64,000 nucleotides of DNA from contig JAIUSX010000044.1 in assembly GCA_026573805.1 (NCBI GenBank), positions 11,860,001-11,924,000 of the forward strand, given 5' to 3'. The stretch is from Hesperophylax magnus. Lineage: Eukaryota; Arthropoda; Insecta; Trichoptera; Limnephilidae. A program made the translations under genes and the position numbers. Below, piece after piece: positions 31,001-45,000 of the stretch. Numbering within the stretch: the stretch's first letter is position 1; every line of letters starts with the position of its first letter. The notes beneath the pieces are model-generated. The model made no database searches and had not been told where the DNA came from. It saw nothing but the letters and a program-made list of their open reading frames with translations.

Positions 31001-34000
31001 GTATTGGATCCAACGGCGCTTCAAGATCTTCCAAAATGTTTTCAATCAATGCTGGCATTCCGTATTCTAAAGATGGCTCTAAAATTTTCATGTAATTGGG
31101 ATCAGTTAGTTTGGTCACTGATAAGTCGTTGGCCTTTTCCATTCGTTTTATCCATTTATTAGCTTGTCCTTGCGGATCCACAAGCAGAGACCAGCGGATA
31201 GACGTGTCTTGAATAATAGCATTATCTGTTGATATTTGATCTCTGGGGAGCCCGGCTATATACCAGTTCTGTATTTTTATATCTGTTCCCAATACTTTAG
31301 CAAACACATAATCTTCTGAAAAGGGAATATTCAATTTCTTAGTGATATTTTTCCAATCTGAAATTGTGGCAATTCTAAAAGGCATAGTAAATGGAGCGAG
31401 GTAAGCTATAATACCGCAAGACAAAAGTATATCACCTGCTAAATTGTCATAAAGAACTTGTAAATTCTCAGCGGCTGCAGTCCACCTGTGTTTTTCTCCA
31501 CCTAAACCACCAATTAACTTTTCAGCCCGGTACAATTTGTTGATACATAATTCAACTTCATCTTCAAGCATTTGTTTTTTAGCATTGGCCTCTTCCAATG
31601 CCAAGTTTAAATCTGCAACTTTTTGTTCAAGCCTAGCCACCATCGCTTTTTTTTCATCCAAAATGGCCATTGTTGCAGCAAACTCATCCTCTGCAGCTTG
31701 CAGTTTGGCTTTTTTAGGAGCTACAACTTTGGCCACTGCGTCGTACATGTCCATTGCAATTACCCACTTACATAAACCTTCAGCCGCAGTAGAAGCTTTA
31801 GCAATTATATGGGGCTTAAAATCTTTATGAGGTAGATATTCCTTTCTGATCTTAATCATAGTTGCAACGGGAATATTATCTTTGTCGAACTCTTTCAAAT
31901 TTGGTAAAAAAGCCATATCACCTAATAATTTCTTACTCGGACCCCAGAAGTCAAAGATTTTTTTCCCTGGGTTATCTGGATCAGGGATTTTATCAGGGGG
32001 AATGTTTTTCATGACACAAACAGCAGCCATCACCAGTTTAACAGCAGCAGGAGGATTCTTCATTGACTTGACTAACGTGATGTCCGCTGGTTTTAATGTG
32101 TTTAAAGCTGCTATTGCATCTTCAAGGATAGGAATAGCTAAAGCCAAATCAGCTTCACAATCTTTCTTCAAAACTTGAGCATCTGCGGCTTGTAGATTTG
32201 CCACTTTTGTATCCTCTCGCACTTGAACTGTAGCTTTATCCGCTTCTATAGTTTCTTTCTCTATCTCTGCCATCATTTCTGCTCCTTTAGCAGCCATTAT
32301 GATGAGCTGTGGTTTGAGTGCATTCAAGTCATGCTGCATTACTGAAACTGCTTCTGCAGCTAAATTTAGTTTATCCAGACCATTAACATATCTTTGTTTA
32401 GCGGCACGTAATTCTTTTTGCTTTTTATTAGTCAACTTAGTAAACGATTTTATCAAGTCAAGATAGGAGGCTGAGGTAACATAAGTCTTTTTTGAAAACA
32501 AAGCGAAAAATTCATCAGATATTCTACGAGCATCCACATGAAAATATTTACACGCCACAACAGATGAGGTTTTAACCTGATCACTTAAATTAACATCATT
32601 CATATAGTGATTAGCTACTTTTTCTAGGGCATCCTCTGGCCAGCTCTCAAACCAATCAATAGTACAACAATTTACTAGCGATGGATATAACCTTAACCTA
32701 TTGCGGAATGAGCTTCCTATGGGGCTAAAGCACAAAGCTATGTGAAGCTTTGCTTTGCACCTTGCAATGAAAAATGCAAACACTTCCAGAGCGCTCACAT
32801 CCAAATTTCTATTTCCTCCTTGAGCAGCTAATCTCACAAGTTCTAAGATTTCTTGTTTCTCATCCAATTCGTAAAGGTTGGGGATCTCACCCGAGTTGAG
32901 TAAGCTATCAATGTTTTGAATGAATGTTTCTTCCTGAATCTGTCCTTCGGTGAATAAGAAGCTAGTTTCTTTACCCAAGCCGCCAGATTGCCTGAGTACT
33001 TTCTTAATATCTTCCCTCCAGTCCCGCAGCCCATAGCTTTTGGTTATCTCCGGTTGGAACAGGATTTTACCTGTCATACTGCTGGCCAGCCTTGCCAAGG
33101 ATTGTCTTCCCGAGCCTCCCACTCCCACCAACAGAGCACTTCCTCCCGGCATTGAGAATATTCTACAAATCTTTGATAAATGTTCTAAAGCATATTGAAA
33201 CAATACTATGTTCATTTTAGTTTTACTCATTGAATTATACTCTTCTAGTGAGTCAATTCCTTTTTTATGAAATGCATCAATACTGGGTATTTCTTCATAT
33301 TTTTTTTCATCGTCTAAAGCATCCGGATCAAAATAGGTTCCAAACATCAAGCCTCTGAGGGTTTCCTCAGTTACTACCCCTTGATCATTTAAATAATTAT
33401 CAAGAGCAGCATCAAAAAACTCTTTGAAGTAGTCTCTCGTCAATTTCTGCAATTTTTTAAAGAGCCAAGCTCTGTCTTCGTCATCTGTAAGTCTGTCATA
33501 GAATACTCGAAGTATTTCATGTACCCACAGTTTAATGAAAACTTTTTTATTATCCACCGAATCCTTCTTTATAAGTGAACAACCTTGTATGACTCTGGCA
33601 TAATCTCGCAGATTAAATATGTAATGGGATTTGGCAGGAGTGGGACGCAAATCTCTCATGGCAGACTGATACATGTCCATTGTTGCGGCCACTATTGCCA
33701 TGATGGATGGCATTGCATCATTACCAAACCCATTTCGTCTCATTGCTATTTGAAGAACATTAGTGAATATCCTTGTCATGGTTTCATCAGAAAATTCATT
33801 GATGGCAACCATACTGTAATGACGTAAAAGCCTTGCATATATCAATTGCTTACTCCCTCCCACTGGGCCAATAGCTGCCAACAATAGTACATCCAAAATC
33901 AAAATCTTCTCTGTAGTTTTTAAATTATACCAATGTTTGTGATCAAAGTATTGGCGTAAAATCTCAATAGCCGGTTGCGCGCCGTATACTTCTTTAGCTG

Positions 34001-37000
34001 GCATATTCATATCATCTACAAAAATGACTGCGAGGCTTCCTTTCGGGGGACCATAAATATTGTTTTTTCTTTTGAGTAATTTAGTAATTACCAAATCTTG
34101 GGTTTGATTGGCTGATGTTGTTGTAGTAAATGTAATAAATATGGGCATGTAATGATTTAAAGATAATTGTGTCATCATGTAATTCTGGATGTAGAAACTT
34201 TTTCCTGTTCCGGTGGGCCCGATAATGAGCCAAGGTTTTTTATATCGAACATGTAAATCTAAGAGGAATAAATATTTTGCCGTATCCAATGTAGGAATTA
34301 CAGTCTGTTGCAAATTGATTGTCTCTATCAATTTAGCATTTTTCAATATCTCACTCCATGGTTTCCAACAACCTTTTTGCTTATACTGGTACACATAATC
34401 GTAAAATGTCCCTTCAGTCGGTATGGACACGTCGATCTTTTCCAAACATTCGGGGATCGGCATCTCTCCCCTCCAGAACTCTCTATAATATTCCTCAAAC
34501 TTTTCTTTGGAATCTGTAGTGAGTAGGCCGCCTATGCCCCAACAAACAGAGAAGATGAATGAAGCTTGGAGCCATGTCTTGATGTACCGAGAGTCTTCCT
34601 CTCCCTCAATAGCATCATCCATTAACATTTCTATGAGACGTAGTGTTGTAATAACCAGGTTAATTTCCCCTCCACTAACCATCTGCTGGCAAAACTTTCT
34701 CACAAATGTTAGCGTTGGAGGGAAGAGCCATTCACACATGTCGTACAAAAGTAGTTCATTGTCGTCTTTCCAGTACGGATTACACTTGTTAATCCAGGAT
34801 TTGACAAAAGGCATGGGGCCCAAGGTAGCAGATTCCATGTAAATCATCCCACAGCGAGACACTGTAGCCGGGGAAGCTTGTGACAGATCCATCACTTCAA
34901 ATATCATTGACATTGTATCTGACATCGCTATCACTTCTCCAGATGTAAGACACAGCTTCTTATTATCATCTAGAACAGTGTTCATATTCTCTATCCATAC
35001 AGCATCCACAGGACCGTCGAAGATTATCCACTTTTTATTATTATCATCCATCGTTGCATATTCCCTGAAGGTCGTGGCTACAACTCCATCTGTCCACTCA
35101 TAAGACACTGGATCGAAGGCTCCATACAGTTGTCCGATGGTTACAGCTTTTGGATTGATAACTCTGTACAGAGTACAAAATTTATGATCACTGAATAAAT
35201 AAAAGGCATCGGCTAACGTTTGGAGTGTACTTGTCTTACCAGAAAATGGATCACCCACCAACATGAACCCGTGTCTAACAATCAGCATCTCAAACGTTTG
35301 AATAATTTTCAACAAAAATGACTCTGTCGGTACTAGATTTAGATTTTTACAGACTTGTTCTGAGGAGTCTATCAACTTTGCATAATCTGGATCAGGTAGA
35401 GACACACCTGGAAAGATGTCCGAAATTATACCTTGAAAAAGTGGAACATCAAAAGACAAAAACTTTGGCAAGTTCACGTCTGTTAGACAGCGGAGCAACA
35501 ATAAACCTTCATTTTCATCAGGGAATTTTTTCTTTATATTGCCACATGCTGAAAGTACAGTTTTTACAGCGCGCATTCCATAATCGTAATGATTCTGAGA
35601 AGACAATTGTTCAGAGCATAAGCGATATGTTGTCACAATTTTTATGGCTAAATTTCTGGCATCAATAAATCCATAAGAGTAAAGAGAAATCTCCCCTATC
35701 ATGGCATAGTCTGGCACCATCATGGCTACAGTGCGAAACAGCACTTTGAGATTATCTGGCAACTCAGACCTTCCTGCATAACCAGGATTCATGGTAATAC
35801 AAACATAGCAAGCCGGATTCAACCTTAGCGTTGTGCCTTCAAATAGAAAAGTCTCTGCATGTTGGCGCACTGCTTGTACTATACAGAGGATTTGCTGAGC
35901 AACGACAGACAACACATCCACTTCTATTCGGTTGAACTCATCGAAACATGCCCAAGCTCCGGATGAAGCCAACCCCTTAAAGAATTTTCCCATGGCCTTA
36001 TAATCTAGGCCGTCGGAACAGTTGAAGACCACACATTGAACTGCGAGAGCCTTTGCCAGATCCTTGGTGGTCTCTGTCTTCCCCGTTCCTGCGGGTCCTT
36101 CAGGTGCGCCATTCAGGTGAAGGTAGTAAGCTCCTATGAGGGTTCGATAACAACGATCCGTGAGTGGTGTTATCACTAGACGGTCAGAGTTACCCAGATA
36201 TTCATACGCAAACCTAACCACAGCATTTATTATTTTAACAGCCACATCTTCATTCTCCCAGTAATACCTTAACTGTGCTAGCCAGTTAAAATCTGTTTCT
36301 TCTATCACCTCTTTATCAATCAATTCTTGAACGACATCTTTGGCATGTACATCTATGACAATCAATGCTTTAATAGAAATTCTTGCCAAATTTGTGAGTT
36401 TTGGAGACCTCACCAAAGTAACAATGCTATTGAGCTGCTTGAACAATGTTGCGGAAAATTTAATTAGCTCATTCAATTTATGTGTCTTCAAGCAACTATG
36501 AATATCTTGGGCCCAATAAATTTGGGAGACACATAAAACAACCATTCCTTCCCATATAGTAATCCATTCTTCTCGAGTTATGGTAGGATATTCGGAGTAG
36601 CTGAGTTCAATTTCTGTCCGAACGGCTCGTATCATTTGTTCTTCTACTTGTACCAACCACTTCTCCACGGAACCCCTCGCCGCAGCTGTGGATATCTGTT
36701 CACAAAGTTCGACATGCTCCTCTTCCTTACTTATCATTGCTAAAATATTCAATTCGGAATCAAATTCCAGTTTGTTAATACCTTCAAAACATTTCTTTAG
36801 ATGAGGCTGTACTCGTAAAGGATTTTTAGTTTCTGATAAAATTTCCAAAATTTCATCGTTCGATAAGAAGAAGAAACGGGGGAAAAATAATCTTTTCTTC
36901 TCCAAATAATTGTTTACCCCATCGTTAATCTTTTCAAGCAAACCATTGGCCGTTCTCATCCCTTCCAATAGGCCGAAACCTCCCGCTGTTTCAAGAACTT

Positions 37001-40000
37001 TAGGATTTTTTGCCACAATGGCCATATAGCGTCTATATGTGCCGTCTACTTCCTGAAACATGATCCCTTCTTCGGGCATCTGAGCTATGATGTCTTTAGA
37101 TGAGAAGATCGGTAACAGATAAAGCCATTGACTCTGTACTTTTCCCCACTCATCTATTGAAGAATTGATCCTATTTAATTTGTCATACCAGGCCTTCACT
37201 TCTGTTTCAAATGGTTTTACAAAAGCAGAACCTCTCATACCGATTGTTTTAACAATGTGATCATCTAAAATGGCTTGTATGTCATCTAATGCAGTTAATA
37301 TTTGGATTCCGGTATCTTTGTAGGGATTAGTTTTGAAATTAACGTTTACCCATTCAGACTGCATTTTCTCCAGACCTGTAATGAGAGCCAACTCTTTGCA
37401 AGCACCCATACTAATAATTTCATACTGCTCCATGTCGTCCCAAAGATTCATAGCTATAATTTTTCTAATAGTAGTTCCTGCATCGGGTGTTAGATCAAAG
37501 CCTGCGATTTCTGACATCTCATCCCAGTGCCGCTGACGCAGGGCAGAATTACACATTATATTAACAACCTGGACATTGGGTCTCCATTCCTTTAACTCTT
37601 TCAGTGCCTGTGCACATAATTTCATTGGAGCTGGTAAATTCATAGGGTCTGGGTCTTCTACAAATCCTTTGAATCTCCTTTCATTATTTTCTGCTATTTG
37701 TTGTTTTATTTTAACTTTGAAATTCTTGGAGAGCTTCAAGAATTCTTTGTAGTACTCTTCGTGCTGTTCCTCTACCAAAGCATTGTCAATGTATTCAAAG
37801 ACGCCATCCATCCAAGTGTAGTAACTGCGCCTCCACTTGTGCAGTAAATATATCAATTCATAAAAAGGTATGATGTAACCCTTCAATTCATCCAAGTCCG
37901 CGTATTGGGAAATGGGAAAACCAAAGACACTCTCTTCGTGATTAATCCAAGCCATCTTCCGCTCACAGTCGTCTAGCCAATGAATCATTCTGCGGATATC
38001 TTCTAAGTAAAACAGTGTGTTGTTGATGTCATCCATATCATCTAATAGCAATAGATACGGCATCAGTTCTAGTAATCTTTTATTTAATTGGCCAGTCTTC
38101 GCAAGTAGATTTTCTTCCATTTCAAATTTGCATGTTTCAAAGCTGCTCGCGTTTTTATCCAAAATCGGTTTAATCGCTTTCAACCAATTAATGGTTCTAT
38201 TATTCAGTTCAACATGGTCAGGTGTAAGTTCTGTCAATTCAATCAACTTGCTCAAGATAATAAGAGACTCAGTGATTCGCTCCGTTAAATCTGTAATTAA
38301 AACCGTTTTGGCGTGCAAGCAATATAAACCACTCTCAATTAGTTCAGCTGCAGTTGTGGGAATGACCAATGCTTTTACTGCAATATCTTCAAATCCAGCA
38401 CAAATGCTCATGTTTTCTTTCATATGAGCCAGACACATTAAATGCAATATTTCATCCTGACATTTTACAGCGGAAACTTTTAGCCCTTCAATCATCTTAT
38501 CTTGATTAACTCTACCCACATCGAAGTATTCATTTGCCATTGCTGCCGATAATTCATCAAACATATCCTGGAAACCTTTGATTCTTTCACATGATTCATC
38601 AAATTCTTCACCGTACCCTACGATAACATTTTCTTCATCGAAATCTCTAAAAAGAACACTGTACATTACTTTGATATTTTCCATGTATTCTTTGACGGGT
38701 TGAAAAACACGGTCCAAGCTTATTTGTAGGCGTTTGTGGCTATCTTGCAGGGACCAATCATTCAGTTTTATAGGTAAATAATCATAATTAGTTGGTAAAT
38801 TAAGCCAACGTTCAAGAGGAAGAAGTTTCTGAGTTACAGAAGCTATGGCATCTATTACGCTGTGATACATAGCAGATATGTCAAGAAAAGAAGGAATCAA
38901 TATCAGGTCTTTGTCAAAGTCTAATTCCATTATAATCTGCGGTGTGCGTTGGTATTCCCCAATAATATCAATTACGTAATCTATTGAGGTTCGCATCAAC
39001 TCTGTTATTTTCATTGCGATCGATACTGAGGCACAATTTAACAGGTGCATTCTTTTCTTCATCGGCACATCATTGAGGCAGCGCGGGACCTTCAACCAAG
39101 TCACCATGTATGGATACCAAATAGTTGTCAATATGGATTCCGCTTCCAACAAGTCCTCGTCAATAGATTGTTTTAAAACATCCATCTCCATCATCCCCTT
39201 TCCTCGGTAAATGTCAAAATCCAATAAATGATGTGGAAACATTTTTGCAGAGCTCTCTTGGACATAGCAAATAAACGGATGAACGGTGTACAACTTCTGT
39301 GTCAGATTTTTCCTTGTTTTTAAAAATGCTTCATAGTTTGGAGTTTTTCCTCCATATTTGAATGGTTTTTCTTGATAACGAATTCTTTCCACCCCAGGAA
39401 CATCTCTGATTTTGGATTTAACAGCTAAATCATGCAAACTTTGGTTCCACGCATCTTTACTTTCATTGAGAATTTCATTGACTGTTTTGGGGAATTTTAT
39501 TTTAAGTTTTTTTGGAACCATCTTTAGGATCTTGTTTTCCCAGGCTTTAAGCATTGGTGGAGGTACAAGAAAGTTGGCGCATTCCCGTAGATTTTTCATA
39601 TATTCTTTAATTTCTTCTGGATAAAACTCCACATCAGATGGTTTTAACGGAGCTTTCTCCACACTCCTTCGTACTTCGTAAGCTTTCTCTTTAAGAAACT
39701 CTTTCATCTTTTTCTCCCTTGCCTAAAAACAACATAAAACAATTTTTTAATTTTTACATAATCACTGGCGTAACTTATTCAAATTCCTGAGCTATTTTTT
39801 TATTATTATTTATTTTGGCTTTCTCCCATTAAGGGTGATCTTGGCCATACACAATTAACATTTTTTTCTTATAAACAAATACAACAAATGACAGAATATA
39901 AATATACAGATGATTATACAACATAAACATAACATAACGTAACATCAATAAACATAACATACACGGTACAGAGCTGGTAACAGTAGGTAATTACAAAATT

Positions 40001-40736
40001 ATAACAATAATAGTAAAATAATATGTAGTGGGCGTTTTTCGTTATTTATTCCTGAACTACAAAAATAACAATAATTATGTATGGGGGGGGGGGCATTTTT
40101 GCCAAAGTTTGTACATTTAATTTTTGTCATGTCCCACAATTTTGATTGTTTTTTTTTTCATAGTTACATATTGTAGAATATTGGAAAGTTATATATTTTT
40201 AACATGCAAATTTATAATTTAGTCAGTTTACAACTATCGAACCTGCACATATTTTTAATTAATTATTTAGATCAAAAGGAAGTGCGTTTTTACCATGTCC
40301 ATTTCTACATTAATTAAACAAAGACTGATTTCGTATTTAATTTTGGGTATGTGTATGATTAATTTTGTGATGTCTTAAATATTTTGCCTAATATATTTTT
40401 TGAAAATATACAGTTCTTACATAAATTTGGACCAACTAATTAGAAAACTCCAATAAGAGAAAAGTTCAAAATAAATCATGCAAAACATCACTTGAAAATA
40501 TTTTAATGGTAGTTTAAGTTTTGTAGAAAAACCATTCCTGTAATGCATTAAACATTTTTGTTTAATGCATTACAGTAATATAATATAATATAATAATAAT
40601 AGGTTACCTTTCTTTGACTGTATGGGGGCGGCAATTTGATGGGTAGTTTGTCGAACATATGTATGTCTGGTGGAGGCTTCATTTTGGGTATTTTCACTTT
40701 AGGTTCTAACATTTTCAAAAGTTCCCGGTTCGCCAT
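28071..40736 (-). CDS. Axonemal inner-arm dynein heavy chain (DNAH3/7/12 class), 3926 aa, two exons
   Basis: Exon 1 is 40736-40608 (43 codons, MANRELLKML to YSQRK, donor AAG/GTAACC). Exon 2 is 39722-28071 (acceptor TTTTTAG/GCA, then AREKKMKEF...), joined in phase 0. Exon 2 is one uninterrupted 11.65-kb frame. Walker A motifs are GPAGTGKT (AAA1, residue about 1252), GDPFSGKT (AAA2, 1533), GPTGTGKS (AAA3, 1878) and GVGGSGRQ (AAA4, 2243). Walker B of AAA1 is ACFDEFNR and of AAA3 VIFVDDMNMP. The stalk coiled coil and microtubule-binding tip span about 2480-2830, ending near STAAEGLCKWV. The C-terminal domain ends WVKRSAALILQLSD. Family knowledge: a minus-end-directed ATPase motor of single-headed inner arms in cilia and sperm flagella. 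Length and the DLSQASPATVSRCG segment favour DNAH3/DNAH12 over two-headed dyneins. The subclass is uncertain. No disabling lesion was seen. Confidence 0.93.
39723..40607. other. Sole intron of the dynein gene
   Basis: 885 bp, AT-rich, GT-AG, with a G-run at 40083-40092 and no recognised element. Confidence 0.6.
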
Positions 40737-41000
40737 GATTTTATTGTTAATTGAAGACTTTTCAGCAGTTAAATATAAATATTTTTCACATTATAGATCA
40801 TTATTTAATACACATCATGACAGTTATATGTTTGATGAAGAACAGTTGGAGAAAATCATTCTATCTACATTCAAATGTATCCTTTATTTAGTGAAATAAT
40901 TAATAATGTAAGTTCTTAACTACTTCTCTAGAAAATAAAAGACAATGTAAATATTAGATTTTTCTGTGATTAGTTTTGACAAACATAAAACAACTGTTTT

Positions 41001-41015
41001 GTTTACATTAGTAAC
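41001..41015. promoter_or_regulatory. RFX X-box-like site upstream of the dynein gene
   Basis: GTTTACATTAGTAAC is an imperfect inverted repeat with a 3-nt spacer. It fits the X-box consensus RYYNYY-N(1-3)-RRNRAC with one mismatch on either strand. It lies about 265 bp upstream of the dynein start codon. RFX factors drive ciliary genes in animals, so the location fits, but short degenerate sites also arise by chance. Confidence 0.35.
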
Positions 41016-41280
41016 CTAACAAAGCAGAAATGCAACTAAAGATGTGGATATTAGTACATTTTCATTGTTTAATCAATAACATCTTCCAAAACCTATCTTA
41101 ACATAAGTGGATAATGTGGTGGTTATAAAATATAATATCATTATTTACAACATTACATGTATGCAATAAATACTAATAATAATAATGCATATGTTCATTT
41201 AATAAATGTGAATAATATTTCATTGGTGTAATAATTAACGATAATATATGTTACATTTATTTATAACATCGATCAATTAA

Positions 41281-42007
41281 CCCCTAGGGACAGGACCTCT
41301 GTGTTGAAGAATCTTGCCCACGCACGGTAAAGCACTGCAATTGCAGTGTCGACCTTGTAGATACACTTCACTTTGCATTTAGATATTACCTCTACTAGTT
41401 AATTAACACATTTATGGACACAACGTCTATAGATATCATTTTGGATGAGATGTAATGATTCAACTTACATATGTCTTTTAGTCAGGGACGCGATATGACA
41501 CAACAGTTATGTTTTGTATTGTAGTACTATGCAGCAGGTCTATTTGTGTCACAGCGGGCCAGTGCAGAGGGAGAAACATGCAGCCGTGGTCTCCGCAAGA
41601 TAGTCTCGGTCTGTGCATCCTCTGCCACCCCTACGTGTGCCTATGACGGCACATACCCACGCAGCCGTGCGTAGCGTGCCCATGGCCCACTATGTGTGGA
41701 TGTGTATGGCAGCTCATAGTAAGCGAAGCTAAAGCCACGTGTGGAACGTAGCCGTGCGCAGCTATCTTTGGCCCGCCTAACACTTCTATACTTGGTAGTG
41801 TCACACCTAAAGTTAACATTTTTTATTACTTATTGATTTTCATTGACTTCCACAACACACATGTGACAACATGAATAGTATTATACTTAGAATAACAAAC
41901 AAAGACAAAAATAAAAAATGTCACTTTATCAAGAAAGTATGGTATTGTCTACATGTGAGCTTATTTTATATCTTAATATCGTTTTATTTATTGTCGGCCC
42001 CTATGGG
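41281..42007. mobile_element. TTAA-flanked MITE (piggyBac-like)
   Basis: TTAA lies at 41277-41280 and 42008-42011. The termini are CCCCTAGGGACAGG and, inverted, CCCATAGGGGCC. CCC-starting termini with TTAA are typical of piggyBac relatives. An internal CACTGCAATTGCAGTG palindrome is shared with the fragment at 21720-21832. There is no transposase frame. It lies between the dynein promoter and the 3' end of the coiled-coil gene. Confidence 0.6.
41983..41992 (-). terminator. Overlapping poly(A) signals downstream of the coiled-coil gene
   Basis: AATAAATAAA on the minus strand about 50 nt beyond the stop at 42043-42041. It is the first such signal and lies inside the TTAA-flanked MITE. Confidence 0.45.
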
Positions 42008-42040
42008 TTAATTTTAACAACTGATTAAAATATTATTCTA

Positions 42041-45000
42041 TTATTTGATAACCATGTGTTCCCTTCTTTTATACTTATCCATCACATCTTTACGCTTGGC
42101 TTCTGACTGCTGCAATTCTTTACGTAGCTTCAATAGAGCAGCTGCATTTCTTTTCTAAAACAATATATTTTGAAAATTATTTATTAACCTTAAAATAGTT
42201 GCACTTTGTTCATAATTTATAGATTTTTCTTTAAATATGCATAATCTATGTATATTTTTAATTAGTGGGAAAAATTATTGTAAATGAAGCACGAAATTTG
42301 TATTCTGATGCAACAAAAACTCATGAACAGTGAGAGATGAGTCATTAAATTTTCAGACAATTTTTTTTTGGGAATATATAGGTCCTAGGTCAATGCAATC
42401 AAAATCAATCAATCAAAAAATTGACATAATGGCGGTGCAAGAAACCAGATGGATAGGATCTGAGCCATTTGACACAAGAACGCATACGATACTGCATAGT
42501 GGAAATGAAAGACATCATAAATTCGGATTGGCCTTCATTGTGGACCGGAAAATGGGAAAATGCATATAATGGAATATTTGTCTTTTTTTTATTTTTTATT
42601 ATCTTTTAAAAAAATTTTTTGACTTTAAACCCATTAATGAAAGAATGTGCAGCTTACGCATAAAAACGAAATTTCTCAATGTAACATTGATCAACGTACA
42701 TGCTGAAACGGAAGATAAAGAGGACATAATGAAAGATACATACTATCAGAAACTTGAACAGGTCTACGACACATTACCATCGAACGACATTAAGATGGTA
42801 ATTGGGGACTTTAACGCCAAGATAGGACAGGATCCTCTGCTCCAACACATTACAGGAATGAACAGTCTACACAAGCACGCTAATAATAACGGAACCCGAG
42901 TGATTGATTTCGCAGAATCAAGAAACCTAATCGTGGCCTCGACTCAATTCCCAAGAAAAGACATACACAAACGGACCTGGACGTCGCCAGATGGTAGACA
43001 CCATAACCAAATTGATCATGTCCTGATAGAAAGAAGGGGGGCAACGAGCATCACAAACGTAAGGACGTATAGGGGTGCCAACTGTGATTCAGACCACTAC
43101 ATGGTGGTGGCCACCTATAGGAGCCGAATTGCAAACAACAGGACACGAAAATCACCAACTATTCCAAAAATCAATACGGAAGCTCTAAAAACACCAGAAG
43201 GCAAAGAGCAGTATCACAACGCCCTTGTAAATAGCCTACCAGATCAGATCACTGAGCAGAACTCCCAAGAATCACTCGAAAAAGATTGGAATGATATAAA
43301 AGAAGCAATTGTAAGAGCAGTGGAATCAAGTGTCGGAAACATGCCCAGACAGCCCAGGAACCCGTGGTTTGATGAAGAGTGTGAAAGAAAGACAGCTGAA
43401 AAGAATATACTCAGAAAGAAGTACTTGGAAACGTCAACAAGAAACAAAAGACAGGCATACGAACAAGCGAGAAAAGAAACGAATAAGCTGATACGGGGAA
43501 AGAAAAGAAAATTCTTGAATGATATACTGCTAAAAATGGAACAGGACTTTGTCAATAATAATCCTAGAGAAGCATATAGGGGAGTAAACTTCTTCAAGAA
43601 GGGTTTCAAACCGAATACAACACTATGCAAAGACGCTGATGGATCAATTATATCAGATAAGGAACGAATAAAAACAATGTGGAAAAACTACTTCTATAAA
43701 CTTCTCAACCCTAATAGCGACCTGAGAAGTCACCCTACCAACATCCCCACTGAATCAAGTAATGAAGAATCAGCGAATCCACCAACAATGCAAGAAATAA
43801 ATGCTACACTAAAGAAACTTAAAACAACAAATCACCTGGGAAAGACAACCTCCCGGCAGAGTTGTTCAAATATGGAAATGAGCATCTGAGAAATCTGCTA
43901 CTCAATTTAATAACTAAAATATGGACACTGGAAAAAATCCCAGAGGAATGGCAAATAAGCATAATATGCCCAATTCACAAGAAAGGTGACAAATTAAAAT
44001 GCGAAAATCATAGAGGCATATCACTTCTATGCACAGCATATAAAATCTACACCATGATACTGAAACAAAGAATTGATAAATATGCAGAAAACCTACTGGG
44101 AGAGTATCAGGCAGGCTTCCGCACCGGTAGATCCACAGCAGACCAACTGTTCACCGTCAGACAGATCTTGGCAAAGTGCTGGGAATTCGACATAGACCTA
44201 CACCAACTATTCATTGATTTCAAGCAAGCATATGATAGCATAGATCGGGAGTGTCTATATGACATACTACTACAATTCCAGATTCCACCTAAATTGGTTA
44301 GGCTCATAAAAGCCACAATGTCAGACTCAAGATGTCAGGTCAAAATAGACGGAGAATTGTCGGAAGAATTTACAGTATCACAGGGACTTAAACAGGGGGA
44401 AAGTCTGGCTCCCACTCTCTTCAACATTGTGCTCGAACATGTAATACGAAAAACACTAATAGACACTGGCTCCAATATTTGTCTCAAGAGCAGTCAAGTT
44501 GTCGGATATGCGGATGACATCAACATTGTCGGAAGATCAATTTCAGCCATTAAGGAGGTCTTCGACCCTTTAGAAACAGCGGCGCGGGAAGTAGGACTGC
44601 GAGTTAATGTTGACAAAACAAAAATGATGGTACAGAGCAGGAACCCTTCACACAGAAGAAGTAGTGCACTATTTAAAGACAACTACTCATACGAAGTGGT
44701 CGATCAATTCACCTACCTGGGCTCCAGCCTGACAGAGAACAATGAGGATCCAGCAGAAATCAGAAGGAGAATCACAGCAGCCAACAAAACATACTTCTCT
44801 TTGCTGCCAGTGTTTAAGTCACGTAGTGTCCACAGAAAAACCAAAATAACCATATATAAGACCATTGTAAGAACTGTATTGGCATATGGATGTGAGGCGC
44901 TGACACTGACGGTAAAGATGGCTGAAATGCTGGATACTTTTGAAAGAAAGGTGCTGAGAAGAATATGTGGACCCGTGAAAGAGGGCGAACAGTGGCGTAT

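Noticed and set aside
30100..38427. Many plus-strand frames of 60-136 codons
   Set aside because: They lie antisense to the continuous dynein frame and have no similarity or codon signal of their own.
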